From assembly GCA_004173235.1 (NCBI GenBank), contig SEAC01000015.1, positions 124,001 through 188,000 of the forward strand: a stretch of 64,000 bases of DNA, given 5' to 3'. Source of the DNA: Chitinophagaceae bacterium. GTDB lineage: Bacteria > Bacteroidota > Bacteroidia > Chitinophagales > Chitinophagaceae. Positions within the stretch are counted from its first letter, which is position 1; every line of letters begins with the position of its first letter. This document shows positions 34,279 through 43,549 of the stretch, in pieces. The translations under genes and the position numbers were made by a program. The notes below the pieces were generated by a model that ran no database searches, had not been told where the DNA came from, and saw nothing but the letters and a program-made list of their open reading frames with translations.

Positions 34279-35025
34279 ATGCAAGACGAAATAGCCGTAT
34301 TGATCATAGAGGACGAGGACTTCTGGGTGCGTAGCCTCAGCAGCAATCTCGACTCGTTCGGATTCCGGATCGCGGGCTCCGCGAGTGACCTGCCTTCAGC
34401 CGTGCAGGCGTTGAGCGAATGCACCTACGACATTGTGCTGCTCGACATACACCTCGGTGGACGCGAAAGCGGAATCGAGCTGGGTCACATCATCCATGGC
34501 AAGCATCAAAAGCCTTTTATCTACATCACAGCCAGCTACGATGCAGCGACCGCCCAGGCCGCCATCAAGGCGCATCCTTCGGCCTACCTCACCAAGCCGC
34601 TCAACCCTTCCACGCTTTTCGCAACCATCCAGACTGCGCTGCTCAACTTTGCGTCGAGAGCCACGGCACAACCCGGCAAGGAGCCCGATTCCGTGGATTC
34701 GTTCTTTGTGAAACAGGGAGACAAGTACAAGAAGATCTTCTGGAAGGATGTTGTAGGACTACGGTCGGAGAAAAACTATACGGGCGTGCTCAACGCTGTT
34801 GATGGCACCACTTCTTTCCTCCGCAGCACGCTCCCGAAAACACTCAGGTACCTCGTGCCCGAACATCTGCAGGATCGCTTCATCCAGATCAATCGCGCCG
34901 AGGCGGTTCAGCTTTCGTTCATCCAGGAATTTGCAAAAGACGAAGTGCGCACGCCACTCGGGAACTTCGCCGTGACGGAAAGCTACCTCCGCAACCTCAA
35001 GGAAAAGCTGCGCATTCTCGGTTAA
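34279..35025 (+). CDS. LytTR-family response regulator
   Basis: This 248-residue, two-domain regulator has a receiver domain (about 1-125) with acidic EDED at 11-14, phosphoacceptor Asp56 (DIVLLDIHLGG), Thr in YITAS and Lys in YLTKPLN. A short linker leads to a LytTR DNA-binding domain (about 140-248: FFVKQGDKYKKIFWKDVVGLRSE, TLRYLVPEHLQDRFIQINRAEAVQL, TPLGNFAVTESYLRNLKEKL). I start it at the ATG at 34279; the frame upstream overlaps the neighbour and is non-family. A TATATTGC sequence about 25 bp before the ATG might serve as a -7 box. It is convergent with, and overlaps by 4 bp, a TPR histidine kinase gene, which is the obvious candidate partner but unproven. Confidence 0.93.
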   Translation: MQDEIAVLIIEDEDFWVRSLSSNLDSFGFRIAGSASDLPSAVQALSECTYDIVLLDIHLGGRESGIELGHIIHGKHQKPFIYITASYDAATAQAAIKAHPSAYLTKPLNPSTLFATIQTALLNFASRATAQPGKEPDSVDSFFVKQGDKYKKIFWKDVVGLRSEKNYTGVLNAVDGTTSFLRSTLPKTLRYLVPEHLQDRFIQINRAEAVQLSFIQEFAKDEVRTPLGNFAVTESYLRNLKEKLRILG

Positions 35026-37058
35026 GCGGCTGCGTCATCCTTCGGTAACAGCGGCAGCCGGACCAGGAAAGTGGTACCCGCTCCGGGTTCGCTTTGCAAG
35101 TGCAGGGTGCCTTGATGTTCTTCTACGATATCGCGCACGATCGAAAGCCCCAGGCCATAGGAATGTTCGCCCGCCGTACCTTTTCGGCGCGCCGTCGTGA
35201 AGCGTTCGAAAACTGCTTCGTGGCGTTCCACCGGTATTCCGATGCCTTTGTCGGAAACTTCGATCACTGCCTCGGCACCTTCGCGGCGCAACCGTATTTC
35301 TACGGGACTTCCCGCCGGGCTGAACTTGATTGCATTTGTCAGCAGGTTGCTCACTACTCGCTGGATGCGCTCGGCCTGCGCCACCACCATCAGGGGTTCG
35401 CTATCGAGCGCTACCGCCAGTGGCTGCTGTTTCTCCCGAGCCTTGAAGGCAAGCATATCTACAACTCCCTGCACCAGCGGTTGAAGCGCACAGGTATGAA
35501 AGGCAAGCTTTTGTTCTTTCAATCCGAGCAACTCGTTGGTAAGCGTCAGCGCCTGGCTACTGGCATCGCGGATCATCTGCAGTTGCGCGCCCAGCGACGG
35601 ATCCACGTCTTCCAGCAGCAATTGGTCGGCTACGTAGGCCGTAACGCCGATCGGGCTGCGCAGGTCGTGGGCCACCACGTTTAGGATGCGGTCTTTTTCG
35701 AGGTTGGCGCGTTCGAGCGCTGCTTTCTGACGGCCGATCTGTTCATTCAGTTCCTTTTGTTCTGCAAGGTTGCGCCTGTTGCGACTGAAAAAGAGCCAGA
35801 TGAGCGCCATGAATCCCAAAGCGCACATTACCGCAACAATGGCCGCGCCCAGCCAGATCTTCTTGATCTGGTTGTCCTTGCGCAGCAGTCCGATCTGCAA
35901 ATCCTGCTCGTGGTTGCGCAGTTGCCGCGTTATGTCGGCCTTTTCGAGGCTGCGCTGCTCTTTATCCAGCGAGTCGCGCAGGTTCATATAGTCTTTGAGC
36001 GCAGCCAGTTCTTCCAGTTGTTGCCCGGTCGAATCGTAATACACGTAGGTAAGCCGGTGCCATTCGCCTTCTCCCTCGGGAATGTTGAGCGTATCGAGTG
36101 CGGCGCGGGTGCTGTCGAGGAGGCGGTGCATTTCGGGGTAGCGGCGCTGGCGGCCAAACACGCCGGCAAGCTGCAGCGACACCAGCTGTGCGTCGATCAG
36201 GTCGCGGCCATGGCGGTTGTTGAGGGTGAGGCTTCTGCGAAAGAGCCGCTCGGCTGAATCGAGTTGAGAGCGGGCTACAAAGATCTTTGCCATATTGCCC
36301 AGCGCAACTCCGTGGATGATATCCATCGATACCGGCCCGAGCGAATCCCGGAACGACTCGGCTACCTCAAGCTCGCGACGGAAGTGGTAGAGGGCGCTGT
36401 CATACTTTTTCAGGTGCACGTAACAGAGGCCGATGTTGCCCTGGATCTCCTGTTGCTGCAGCGCTACGGGCGTGCTTTGCGGCATGCACGTTGCCTGCCG
36501 CGCATAGGCATCCTTGAAATTGTGCAACGATTCATCGAAGCTTTTCTGACGATATAACGCCATCCCGATATTGTAGTAATAGATGCTCTGCTCGCAGGTG
36601 TCGAGAAATTGCTCTACGGTGTTCTTCGCCTGGATGTAGTAGGCATTGGCATCTTCGAATTTCTTCAGGCGGAAGGCCAGTTCGCCGCGGATCATCAGGT
36701 AGCCCGAATAGGTGCGCGGGTAAGCGCGCTTCTTTTCATAGGTATCGAAAAGCGCGATGGCGCTGTCAATGACGCGTGTGCTCGCGTTGTAATTACCCGA
36801 AAAAAAGTAATGGTAGAAGTGCTCTACGTCGAAGCGGGCGGCACGCACAAAGAGGTTTTCGGTAGGATGCGCAAGGAGGATCGAATCGTACACGCGCAGG
36901 CCGCTTTCGAGGCGTCGGTCGCGCTCGATGACGCGGTAGGCCGGGCGGAAGATGGGTTCCCAGCGTGCGCGTATGACCTTTTCCGAGCGCGGCATTTCGT
37001 CCCGGCAGGCCGGTAGCAACAAAGCCAGTATCCAACAGCAGAGCAGGTAGCGGATCAT
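35022..37058 (-). CDS. TPR-containing membrane histidine kinase
   Basis: This 678-residue protein has an N-terminal lipoprotein-type signal (WILALLLPACRDE), about 340 residues of TPR repeats predicted to face the periplasm, a transmembrane helix near 395-418 (WLGAAIVAVMCALGFMALIWLFF), a coiled coil, and a cytoplasmic kinase core. HisKA carries NVVAHDLRSPIGV with phosphoacceptor His464. The HATPase shows NLLTNAIKFSPAGSPVEIRL (N box), DKGIGIP (G1) and YGLGLSIVRDI (G2). No receiver is fused. Having both a lipobox and a later transmembrane helix is common among Bacteroidota TPR kinases. One exact CCGTA-N4-TACGG motif lies within the VEIR codons (35292-35305). The overlapping convergent LytTR regulator is a possible target. 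Confidence 0.94.
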   Translation of the reverse strand: MIRYLLCCWILALLLPACRDEMPRSEKVIRARWEPIFRPAYRVIERDRRLESGLRVYDSILLAHPTENLFVRAARFDVEHFYHYFFSGNYNASTRVIDSAIALFDTYEKKRAYPRTYSGYLMIRGELAFRLKKFEDANAYYIQAKNTVEQFLDTCEQSIYYYNIGMALYRQKSFDESLHNFKDAYARQATCMPQSTPVALQQQEIQGNIGLCYVHLKKYDSALYHFRRELEVAESFRDSLGPVSMDIIHGVALGNMAKIFVARSQLDSAERLFRRSLTLNNRHGRDLIDAQLVSLQLAGVFGRQRRYPEMHRLLDSTRAALDTLNIPEGEGEWHRLTYVYYDSTGQQLEELAALKDYMNLRDSLDKEQRSLEKADITRQLRNHEQDLQIGLLRKDNQIKKIWLGAAIVAVMCALGFMALIWLFFSRNRRNLAEQKELNEQIGRQKAALERANLEKDRILNVVAHDLRSPIGVTAYVADQLLLEDVDPSLGAQLQMIRDASSQALTLTNELLGLKEQKLAFHTCALQPLVQGVVDMLAFKAREKQQPLAVALDSEPLMVVAQAERIQRVVSNLLTNAIKFSPAGSPVEIRLRREGAEAVIEVSDKGIGIPVERHEAVFERFTTARRKGTAGEHSYGLGLSIVRDIVEEHQGTLHLQSEPGAGTTFLVRLPLLPKDDAAA
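35292..35305. repeat. CCGTA-TTTC-TACGG palindromic motif
   Basis: Exact copy inside the TPR kinase gene, read on its coding strand as GTA GAA ATA CGG (VEIR). Confidence 0.55.
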
Positions 37059-37119
37059 GAGGGTAATGAACGGACGGAAATAAACGAAAAAGAACGCTGC
37101 CTGGATTGGATGCCGGCGG

Positions 37120-40100
37120 TTACAGTTTATTGAAGCGGATCGACTCGTTGCTGCCGTCGGCCAGAATCACCTGCAACAGGTAGCTGCCCGCGGGAAGCGC
37201 GTCGAGATCGAACTGCACGAGGTTGCTTCCAACAGCTACCTTTTGTGTGCGCTGCTGCACGAGGCGCCCTCCCATATCTACCAGGCGGAATTGTGCGTCC
37301 TGTGCCTTTCCCGAAAGAACCGTGGTTTGTATCTGGTTGCGGGCGGGGCTCGGGTAGATGCCTGCGCTCAGCACGCTTCCACGGCCTTCGCCGATGCGCA
37401 GCACCGAGCTGTATTGCGCCGCACCAGACGCGTCCAGTTGCTTCAAGCGGTAGTGCCAGCTTGCAGCGCCCGTATTTGCGTCGGTAGCGCTGTAATCGAG
37501 GGAACTATTGCTGTTGCCGCCAGGAGCGCGGCTGGCAATGCGTGCGATCGCAGTGAAGTTGCGTCCATCGGCAGAGCGCTCGAGCTCGAAGCCCGCGTTG
37601 TTGGTCTCCTGGGCCGTTGTCCAGCGCAGCACATTGCCAGTGCTTTCCTTCCGACCCGTGAACGAAAGGAACCGGACGGGCAGCACATTGCCGCCCTGTG
37701 CTACGATCCACGGAGAGAATTGCGTAAAGCCCGAAGCAGTGGCCGTGCGCACGCCACCTGGAGTGCCTGTGGGCGCGATGTTGCCGGTGGGGGTCGTCCA
37801 TACCGTGCCGTTATAGCGTTTGAAAGTGACGTTGCCACCGGTGTTCCAGCTTCCACCAAGGATGCCTGCATCGCCTTCGTTGTATTGGAAGGTTAGCGTG
37901 GCTGCCGAAGGAGCTGGGTTGATGGAGGGCGTGATGGTCCAGGTGCGCTGGATGCTCTCGGCCGAAGTAGCGATAGCAGGCGTAATAGCGCCCGAAACGT
38001 TTACCGTCCAGTCTAGATTGCTGGGCTGTTTGATGGTGAGCGGCGAATAGCTGTCGCTGCTGGCGCCAACAACAAACTGTTTGCCCGCGGCGTCGACATT
38101 CCGTAGAACTACGGAACCAGCTCCATTGGTCACCACAAAGTTGGATGCATCACCAATCATCGATCCGCCGATGCTCAGGCTGTTGCCGCCAATCAGAAAT
38201 TTAGAGCCGCCGCTCATTGAAACATCGCCACCGATGGTGACGGCTGCTTCGGATGTCTTCTCACCATTAGCAAGCGCGAGGTGGTGATAGTCGCTGCGTC
38301 CGCTTACTACCTGCTCCGCCGACGCAGTGTAGGCAATGGTCGACCCCGTGGCCAGGATGATCACAGGGTTGTTCGTATTCCTGATGGCCGTTGCACTGCC
38401 ACCGCTGAAACCTGCTGTATTGCTGGTTTTGAAGGTGCCGTTGATGGTAATCGTGGCACCAGATCCCGCCGTCAGCGAATTGCTTCCAGCATCAAACGAA
38501 GCGCCGCTGTTCACTTTCAGGAACCCATTGCCGTTGATGGTAACCGCCTGATCCAGCTGCACATCCCCAGAGGTATTGGAGACCGTGATAGAGCGTACGG
38601 CGGTGATGGAGCGGCCACTGAAGCCCGTGCTCTGGCTGCCGGTAAATACGAAATCGATGTTAGAGTTGGGAGTGATCGTAACCGTATTGGCTATGGCGGA
38701 GCTGATTCCGCTGGGGTTGGCAGTTCCCAGCGCGCCAGTGGAACCAACATTGATAGTGCCCGTGCCGGTGATCTGGTAAGCGCCGGTGTTGAGCGTGCCA
38801 TTATCGTTAAGCACATAACCCGAAGGAAGCGCGAGGTTGCCGATCAGTGTCTGGCTTGCGGTGCTTCCAATGGTGATGTTGGGCATGTTAGGCGTATTGA
38901 CCAGCATATTGCCCGTGCCGGTGAGGTTGAGCGTGAGCCCGCTGATATTGCTGCCGGGTGCCTGGTAGGTTACACTGCCACCGATGTTGAAGGTGCTCGG
39001 GGTAACATTGTAAAAATTGAGCGATGTGTTGCTGCCAACGGTAAAGTTGCCATTTATGTTCAGCGTTGTTCCTCCAAAAAGATTGTAGGTGCCGGTGGCG
39101 CTGAGCGCGAGGCTGTTATACGTGAAACCGGTGTTGATTACACTATTGTTGTTGGTAAGATAATTGATCGTTCCGGCGTTGGCAGAGGTGATGCTTCCCG
39201 GGTTGAACGAGTTGAGAATGCCGACGGTGCCAGTGCTGAACTGCGTCCCCGTTGCGCCGGTAAGGTTCAGGTTATAGTAATTGAAGGGTGCCACCGTTTG
39301 GTTTGTTCCGCTGTATTGCACCGTGTAGTTGGTGCCCCCGGATGTTATGGCGCCGGGGTTGAAGCTGCCCTGGATGTTGTGCGTAGCGTATCCGTCGAAC
39401 GTAACGAGGCTGGGGTTGGTGGCGCCCACCAGGCTCAGGTTGTAATAATTGAAGGAAGGAACCTGTTGGTTGGTGCCAATGAATTGGATGGTGCCCTGTG
39501 TAGCGGTGCTGCCCTGATATTGCGTGAACGAGCCGCCAATGCCGATCGTTCCGGCCGGGAAGCTGCGGCTGGTGTTATTCAGATCCAGGTTGTGGTAGTT
39601 GAAGGCCGCGATGGACTGGCCTGCTGAGCCGCGGTAGCGGAACGTGCTGCCGGAGTTGGCCGTTGTGATGCTGCCCGGCGTGAACGTGTTGTAGATGTCG
39701 ATGGCCGGGTTGCTCGAGGTAGAGAACGCGGTGCCCGAAGCGCCGGTCAGATCGAGGTTGTAGTAGCCAAAGGCCGGCACGGTTTGATTCGTTCCGCTAA
39801 AACGGATCGTGCCTTGCCCTGCGCTCTGAAAGTTGCCTGGAAGAAAGTTGTTTCCAATGCCTACGGTTCCGGAAGGATATACAGCACTGGCAACGCTGCT
39901 TACGTCGAGGTTGTAGTAGTTGAAAGCGGTAAGCGACTGGCCTGTAGTACCAACATATTTGATGGTGCCTTGCGTCGCAGTGGTAATGCTGCCGGGTAGG
40001 AAGCTGCCCTTCACCGACACGGTGCCCGAAGGGAACGTAGTGCCGGTAGCTCCCTGAAGCGATAGGTGGAAATACGGGAAAGAAGCATCCACTACCTGGT

Positions 40101-40665
40101 TGTTGCCTTTGTATTGGATCGTAAATCCGCTGTTATTGTAGTTGACGTTCGTGGCGCTGTGCGTGAAAGCACCGGTGATGCCGATGGTTCCGGAAAGGTT
40201 GAGATACTGGCCCCCCCGGTTGCCCGAAATGATGAGGTTGGCATAGTCGCGCACCGTGATCTGCTGGTAATCGCCGCCGTAGAAATCCACGGTGGACGAG
40301 CTGCCCAGAGTATAGGTTACGCCCGAAGCGATCGTTCCGTTCGTGAGGCCGTTGGAGTTTCTCACCCGCAGCGTGCCGTTGATGGTTACCGTGCCCATTC
40401 CATTGATGCTCACGGAATGGTTCAGCGCGTCGAGCGTGCCATCTACAATGAGCGATTTAATGGAGACCGAAGCCGTCATGGTAACCGCGATGCCGTTGGG
40501 GATAACTACGTCGTCGCTGTTGCTTGGCAGAACGCCACCCAGCCAGGTGGAGGTGCTGCTCCAATTGCCCGAGGAGCCGGCTGTTACCGTGCCCGCCTGC
40601 GCGGCAAAGGATAAAAGCATGATCGAAAGAACCAGAACGAGGCGGTGAAGGGGATAGGTACGCAT
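37120..40665 (-). CDS. Repeat-rich T9SS-secreted surface protein
   Basis: This 1,181-residue protein has a signal peptide (MRTYPLHRLVLVLSIMLLSFAAQAG) followed by a G8-like start (SGNWSSTSTWLGGVLPSNSDDVVIPNG). Residues about 130-560 contain about eight 60-residue repeats with the pattern GTI.F.GTNQTVPAFNYYNLDLTGA.GT.FP.GTVGI.GSF. Further beta-helix-like Ser/Thr/Gly-rich sequence follows, then a module near 1000-1095 (LPVRFLSFTGRKESTGNVLRWTTAQETNNAGFELERS) common just before sorting domains, and a C-terminal type A sorting domain (IYPSPARNQIQTTVL to ESIRFNKL). Base composition in the repeats is more AT-rich than in neighbours. It is probably a surface adhesin or biofilm component; no enzyme motif is visible. 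It contains one exact CCGTA-N4-TACGG motif (38101-38114). Confidence 0.92.
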   Translation of the reverse strand: MRTYPLHRLVLVLSIMLLSFAAQAGTVTAGSSGNWSSTSTWLGGVLPSNSDDVVIPNGIAVTMTASVSIKSLIVDGTLDALNHSVSINGMGTVTINGTLRVRNSNGLTNGTIASGVTYTLGSSSTVDFYGGDYQQITVRDYANLIISGNRGGQYLNLSGTIGITGAFTHSATNVNYNNSGFTIQYKGNNQVVDASFPYFHLSLQGATGTTFPSGTVSVKGSFLPGSITTATQGTIKYVGTTGQSLTAFNYYNLDVSSVASAVYPSGTVGIGNNFLPGNFQSAGQGTIRFSGTNQTVPAFGYYNLDLTGASGTAFSTSSNPAIDIYNTFTPGSITTANSGSTFRYRGSAGQSIAAFNYHNLDLNNTSRSFPAGTIGIGGSFTQYQGSTATQGTIQFIGTNQQVPSFNYYNLSLVGATNPSLVTFDGYATHNIQGSFNPGAITSGGTNYTVQYSGTNQTVAPFNYYNLNLTGATGTQFSTGTVGILNSFNPGSITSANAGTINYLTNNNSVINTGFTYNSLALSATGTYNLFGGTTLNINGNFTVGSNTSLNFYNVTPSTFNIGGSVTYQAPGSNISGLTLNLTGTGNMLVNTPNMPNITIGSTASQTLIGNLALPSGYVLNDNGTLNTGAYQITGTGTINVGSTGALGTANPSGISSAIANTVTITPNSNIDFVFTGSQSTGFSGRSITAVRSITVSNTSGDVQLDQAVTINGNGFLKVNSGASFDAGSNSLTAGSGATITINGTFKTSNTAGFSGGSATAIRNTNNPVIILATGSTIAYTASAEQVVSGRSDYHHLALANGEKTSEAAVTIGGDVSMSGGSKFLIGGNSLSIGGSMIGDASNFVVTNGAGSVVLRNVDAAGKQFVVGASSDSYSPLTIKQPSNLDWTVNVSGAITPAIATSAESIQRTWTITPSINPAPSAATLTFQYNEGDAGILGGSWNTGGNVTFKRYNGTVWTTPTGNIAPTGTPGGVRTATASGFTQFSPWIVAQGGNVLPVRFLSFTGRKESTGNVLRWTTAQETNNAGFELERSADGRNFTAIARIASRAPGGNSNSSLDYSATDANTGAASWHYRLKQLDASGAAQYSSVLRIGEGRGSVLSAGIYPSPARNQIQTTVLSGKAQDAQFRLVDMGGRLVQQRTQKVAVGSNLVQFDLDALPAGSYLLQVILADGSNESIRFNKL
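38101..38114. repeat. CCGTA-GAAC-TACGG palindromic motif
   Basis: Exact copy inside the repeat-rich T9SS gene, read on its coding strand as GTA GTT CTA CGG. Confidence 0.55.
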
Positions 40666-40817
40666 ATTGAAGTAGTTTGGCTCGTAAATTCACTTAGTAA
40701 AATTACGGTGCTAAGATACTAGTGTTTCTACTTATATCAAAAAGGTAAATCCTATTATCGGCAGTAAGGCTTTTTTTGCCGTTGAACTGCCCGGGTTAAC
40801 GGTGGCCGGATTCGCCT

Positions 40818-40825
40818 TAAATTGG
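40818..40825 (+). promoter_or_regulatory. Candidate -7 box TAAATTGG
   Basis: One mismatch from TANNTTTG, ending 18 bp before the start codon of the sugar dehydrogenase gene; the rest of the 178-bp divergent region is AT-rich. Confidence 0.35.
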
Positions 40826-40843
40826 GTATCATAACCCTTCGCC

Positions 40844-42076
40844 ATGCTTAGCCGTTTCGTTTACTCGCCGTTTGCCGCGCTCATGCTGCTTTCCTGCAGC
40901 AACCCAACTGTGCAAACATCTTCCACGCCCCGCAGTGACTCGTCGCCGGTGGAAACGGCGGCTCCGAACACGAAATATCAACCTGCGTTTGCCGGGCAAA
41001 CCCGCATCCGAGGCGTCCACACGGCTACTCCCTGGGAAGGAAAAGTGCTTACCCGCGAGCTGCAAAGACCCTGGGGACTGACCGCCTTGCCCGATGGGCG
41101 GCTGCTCATCACCGAAAAAGGAGGCACGCTGCGCATCGTGCACAACAGCACCGGAGCGCTCAGTGCGCCCATCGGCGGCCTCCCCCACGTGGAAGACGCG
41201 GGACAGGGCGGCCTGCTCGATGTGGCCCTCGACCCTGACTTCGCTCAGAACCGCACCCTTTACTTCACCTTCTCCGAGCGCGTTTCGGGCGGCAACCTCA
41301 CGTCGGTAGGAAAGGGGCAGCTCTCCGCAAACGAGCAGCAGGTGGAAAATGCCCGCGTCATTTTCCGGGCGCTCCCGGCATACGACGGCACCCTGCACTA
41401 CGGTGGACGGATCGCTGTGAGCCGGGATGGCTACCTGTTCCTTTCCACCGGCGAGCGCTCCGACCTCGCCACGCGGCCGCAGGCCCAGGTGCTCACTTCC
41501 GCGCTGGGCAAGATCCTGCGCATCACCCGGGAGGGGCAACCTGCGCCCGGTAACCCGTTCGCCGGCCGCAACGATGCGCTTCCCGAGCTTTGGTCGTTTG
41601 GCCACCGCAACGTGCAGGGCCTTGCGCTCCACCCCGAAACCGGCGCGCTCTGGAACTCCGAAATGGGCCCGCGCGGCGGCGACGAGATCAACCGCATCGA
41701 AGCCGGAAAGAACTATGGCTGGCCGGTGATCACCTATGGCATCGAGTACAGCGGCAGCATGGTGGGCGCAGGCATCACGCAGCAAACCGGCATGGAGCAG
41801 CCGGTGTATTATTGGGATCCAGTGCTTTCGCCAAGCGGCATGACCTTTTACAGCGGCACCGGCCTCGCCGAATGGAAAAACAACCTGTTCATCTGCGGCC
41901 TCAGTTCGCAGCACATAGCCCGCATCGTGATCGAAAACGGCCGCGTAACAGGGGAGGAGCGGCTGCTGGAGGCGGAGGGCCATCGCTTTCGTTCCATCAC
42001 CGAAGGAAAGGACGGCGCACTGTATGCCATCACCGATGGCACACCCGGTTTGCTGTACCGCATTGCGAAACGATAG
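40844..42076 (+). CDS. PQQ-dependent soluble aldose sugar dehydrogenase-like lipoprotein
   Basis: This 410-residue protein has a lipoprotein signal (FAALMLLSCSN). It has the six-bladed propeller signature of the GDH/sorbosone dehydrogenase family: LQRPWGLTALPDGRLLITEKGGTLRIV, AGQGGLLDVALDPDFAQNRTLYFTFSE, LHYGGRIAVSRDGYLFLSTGERSD, LGKILRI, ELWSFGHRNVQGLALHPETGALWNSEMGPRGGDEINRIEAGKNYGWP and YWDPVLSPSGMTFYSG. These are the PQQ- and Ca-binding regions of aldose sugar dehydrogenases such as E. coli YliI, so it probably oxidises aldoses in the periplasm. No PQQ biosynthesis gene is nearby. The electron acceptor is unknown; the diheme cytochrome at 31.3 kb is a conceivable partner. Confidence 0.93.
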   Translation: MLSRFVYSPFAALMLLSCSNPTVQTSSTPRSDSSPVETAAPNTKYQPAFAGQTRIRGVHTATPWEGKVLTRELQRPWGLTALPDGRLLITEKGGTLRIVHNSTGALSAPIGGLPHVEDAGQGGLLDVALDPDFAQNRTLYFTFSERVSGGNLTSVGKGQLSANEQQVENARVIFRALPAYDGTLHYGGRIAVSRDGYLFLSTGERSDLATRPQAQVLTSALGKILRITREGQPAPGNPFAGRNDALPELWSFGHRNVQGLALHPETGALWNSEMGPRGGDEINRIEAGKNYGWPVITYGIEYSGSMVGAGITQQTGMEQPVYYWDPVLSPSGMTFYSGTGLAEWKNNLFICGLSSQHIARIVIENGRVTGEERLLEAEGHRFRSITEGKDGALYAITDGTPGLLYRIAKR

Positions 42077-42116
42077 GAAGTTGCGCCCTGATACGATACT
42101 GTTGGGAGAAACAACA

Positions 42117-42142
42117 AAGCCCTGGCCGGCGCGCCGGGGCTT
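42117..42142 (+). terminator. Hairpin between the sugar dehydrogenase gene and the 42155 gene
   Basis: AAGCCCTGG pairs with CCGGGGCTT (one G-T wobble) 40 bp after the stop codon. The downstream tract ATCTTTAG is only moderately T-rich, so it may be a terminator or a processing hairpin. Confidence 0.45.
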
Positions 42143-42154
42143 ATCTTTAGTTCG

Positions 42155-42730
42155 ATGCCGGTTGAAGAAACATACTACCCGTCGGGCGCGGTGCATGCAC
42201 GGCGCACCACCGAAAACGGGCAGCCTGCGAATGGCTGGTCGGTGGAGGAGTTTCACGTTAATGGACAACCGGCGCGCATTGAATGCTGGAGCCATGGCCT
42301 CCTCATCGAAGTAAAGATGTGGAACGACGAGGCCACCCTTGTAACACACCAGATTTACAACCATCGCCTCAAACAACTGGTAAACCGCCCCGATGTGAAG
42401 CCTTATGCCAGGCCCAATGTCGTAGTGGGCTTCGGGCATATGGGTTTTTACTTCCGGCACCTGCCTGCCATTGCTGCTTACATTGGTGCGGAGTACGACG
42501 AAGACGCGCTCGACGCAGCCTATCATCGCTGGATGCACCGCGCCGCGCCCGAGCGCGAGCCCGACGAGGAATGGGAGCCCGAAACACAAGCCTGGTTGCT
42601 GAAAGGCAGCCGAATGCGTTTCGGACTTTGGTTCGAAGAAGGCGAAATGCTGTACCAGTGGCAACTATGGGCGCCCGACGAAGAGCGCTATTGGGAAGCG
42701 CGTGCGTTTATGGAAGCGCTTCCGCGCTAG
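42155..42730 (+). CDS. Hypothetical protein (191 residues)
   Basis: I do not recognise this family. The protein is cytoplasmic by appearance, with no signal peptide or membrane segment. The N-terminal 50 residues (YYPSGAVHARRTTENGQPANGWSVEEFHVNGQPARIECW) resemble the strand-turn repeats of MORN-like toxin-antitoxin or antitoxin-like proteins ('GxVxxxxxYxNGQ'). The C-terminal half is acidic and Trp-rich (DEEWEPETQAWLL, LWFEEGEMLYQWQLWAPDEERYWEA). Its stop codon overlaps that of the convergent exonuclease III gene by 3 bp. Codon usage matches neighbours, supporting a real gene. Confidence 0.75.
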   Translation: MPVEETYYPSGAVHARRTTENGQPANGWSVEEFHVNGQPARIECWSHGLLIEVKMWNDEATLVTHQIYNHRLKQLVNRPDVKPYARPNVVVGFGHMGFYFRHLPAIAAYIGAEYDEDALDAAYHRWMHRAAPEREPDEEWEPETQAWLLKGSRMRFGLWFEEGEMLYQWQLWAPDEERYWEARAFMEALPR

Positions 42731-43500
42731 TCCTTCAGCTCGATCCACACCGGCGCGTGGTCGCTCGACTTCTCCCAGCCGCGTACGTCGAGGGCTACAC
42801 CCGCGGCTTTCAGGCGCGGCACCAGCTCGTCGCTCAAGAGGAAGTGATCGATGCGGATGCCTGCGTTGCGCGAGAAGGCGTTGCGGAAATAATCCCAATA
42901 CGTATAGATCGTTTCGTCGGGATGGAGGTGGCGGACGGCGTCTGTCCAGCCTTGCTTGAGCAGCTTTGCAAAGGCCTCGCGCGACTCGGGGAAGAAGAGC
43001 GCGTCGCCGGTCCAGCGTTCGGGCTTGTACGCATCTTTCGGGGTAGGGATCACGTTGAAGTCGCCAGTGAGCACCACGGGCTTTTTGCTTTTCAACAATC
43101 CTTTTGCGTGGTCGTTCAGGCGTTGCATCCAGGCCAGCTTGTAGTCGAACTTTGGGCCGGGGGCGGGGTTGCCGTTGGGCAGGTAGAGGCAGCCGATGCG
43201 GATGCCGGCCACGTCGGCCTCGATGTAGCGGCTTTGCACATCCTCGGGGTCGCCGTCGAGGCCTCGCCGTATTTCTACGGGAGTGCCCACGCGCGAGAGG
43301 ATGGCCACGCCGTTCCAGCTTTTCTGCCCGTGCCAGATAGCTTCGTAGCCCAGGTTGTTGATCGCTTCGAGTGGGAAATCTTCCTGCTGCTTTTTCAGTT
43401 CCTGCAGGCAGGCTACATCGGGTTGCTGCTCTTCGAGCCAGCGGAGCAGCACGGGGAGGCGTGCGTTGATGCCGTTGATGTTGTAGGTGGCGATCTTCAT
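42727..43500 (-). CDS. xth: Exodeoxyribonuclease III (AP endonuclease)
   Basis: This 257-residue DNA-repair enzyme hydrolyses abasic sites and degrades 3' ends. The ATG complementary to 43498-43500 is followed by the family start MKIATYNINGINARLP. Catalytic landmarks are CLQELK (metal-binding Glu), YLPNGNP (Tyr region), GDFNVIPTPKDAY (catalytic Asp and Asn), WDYFRNAFSRNAGIRIDHFLLS (Asp) and the terminal SSDHAPVWIEL with the catalytic Asp-His. The length is normal. A CCGTA-N4-TACGG motif at 43267 encodes VEIR within the gene. It is divergent from the first TetR gene, with 49 bp between start codons. Confidence 0.97.
   Translation of the reverse strand: MKIATYNINGINARLPVLLRWLEEQQPDVACLQELKKQQEDFPLEAINNLGYEAIWHGQKSWNGVAILSRVGTPVEIRRGLDGDPEDVQSRYIEADVAGIRIGCLYLPNGNPAPGPKFDYKLAWMQRLNDHAKGLLKSKKPVVLTGDFNVIPTPKDAYKPERWTGDALFFPESREAFAKLLKQGWTDAVRHLHPDETIYTYWDYFRNAFSRNAGIRIDHFLLSDELVPRLKAAGVALDVRGWEKSSDHAPVWIELKD
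43267..43280. repeat. CCGTA-TTTC-TACGG palindromic motif
   Basis: Exact copy inside xth, read on its coding strand as GTA GAA ATA CGG (VEIR), identical to the copy at 35292. Confidence 0.55.
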
Positions 43501-43549
43501 CGTTGGTGAAATTAGGGATCGGACGGAAAAAAGCGTTTTTTTGCGCAAC

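Noticed and set aside
38281..39627. 448-codon plus-strand frame inside the repeat-rich T9SS gene
   Set aside because: It is the antisense reading of a repeated coding region; the periodicity of the sense frame explains its openness.
40829..42664. 611-codon minus-strand frame across the sugar dehydrogenase gene and the following gene
   Set aside because: It spans two well-supported plus-strand genes and the intergenic hairpin, with no domain of its own.
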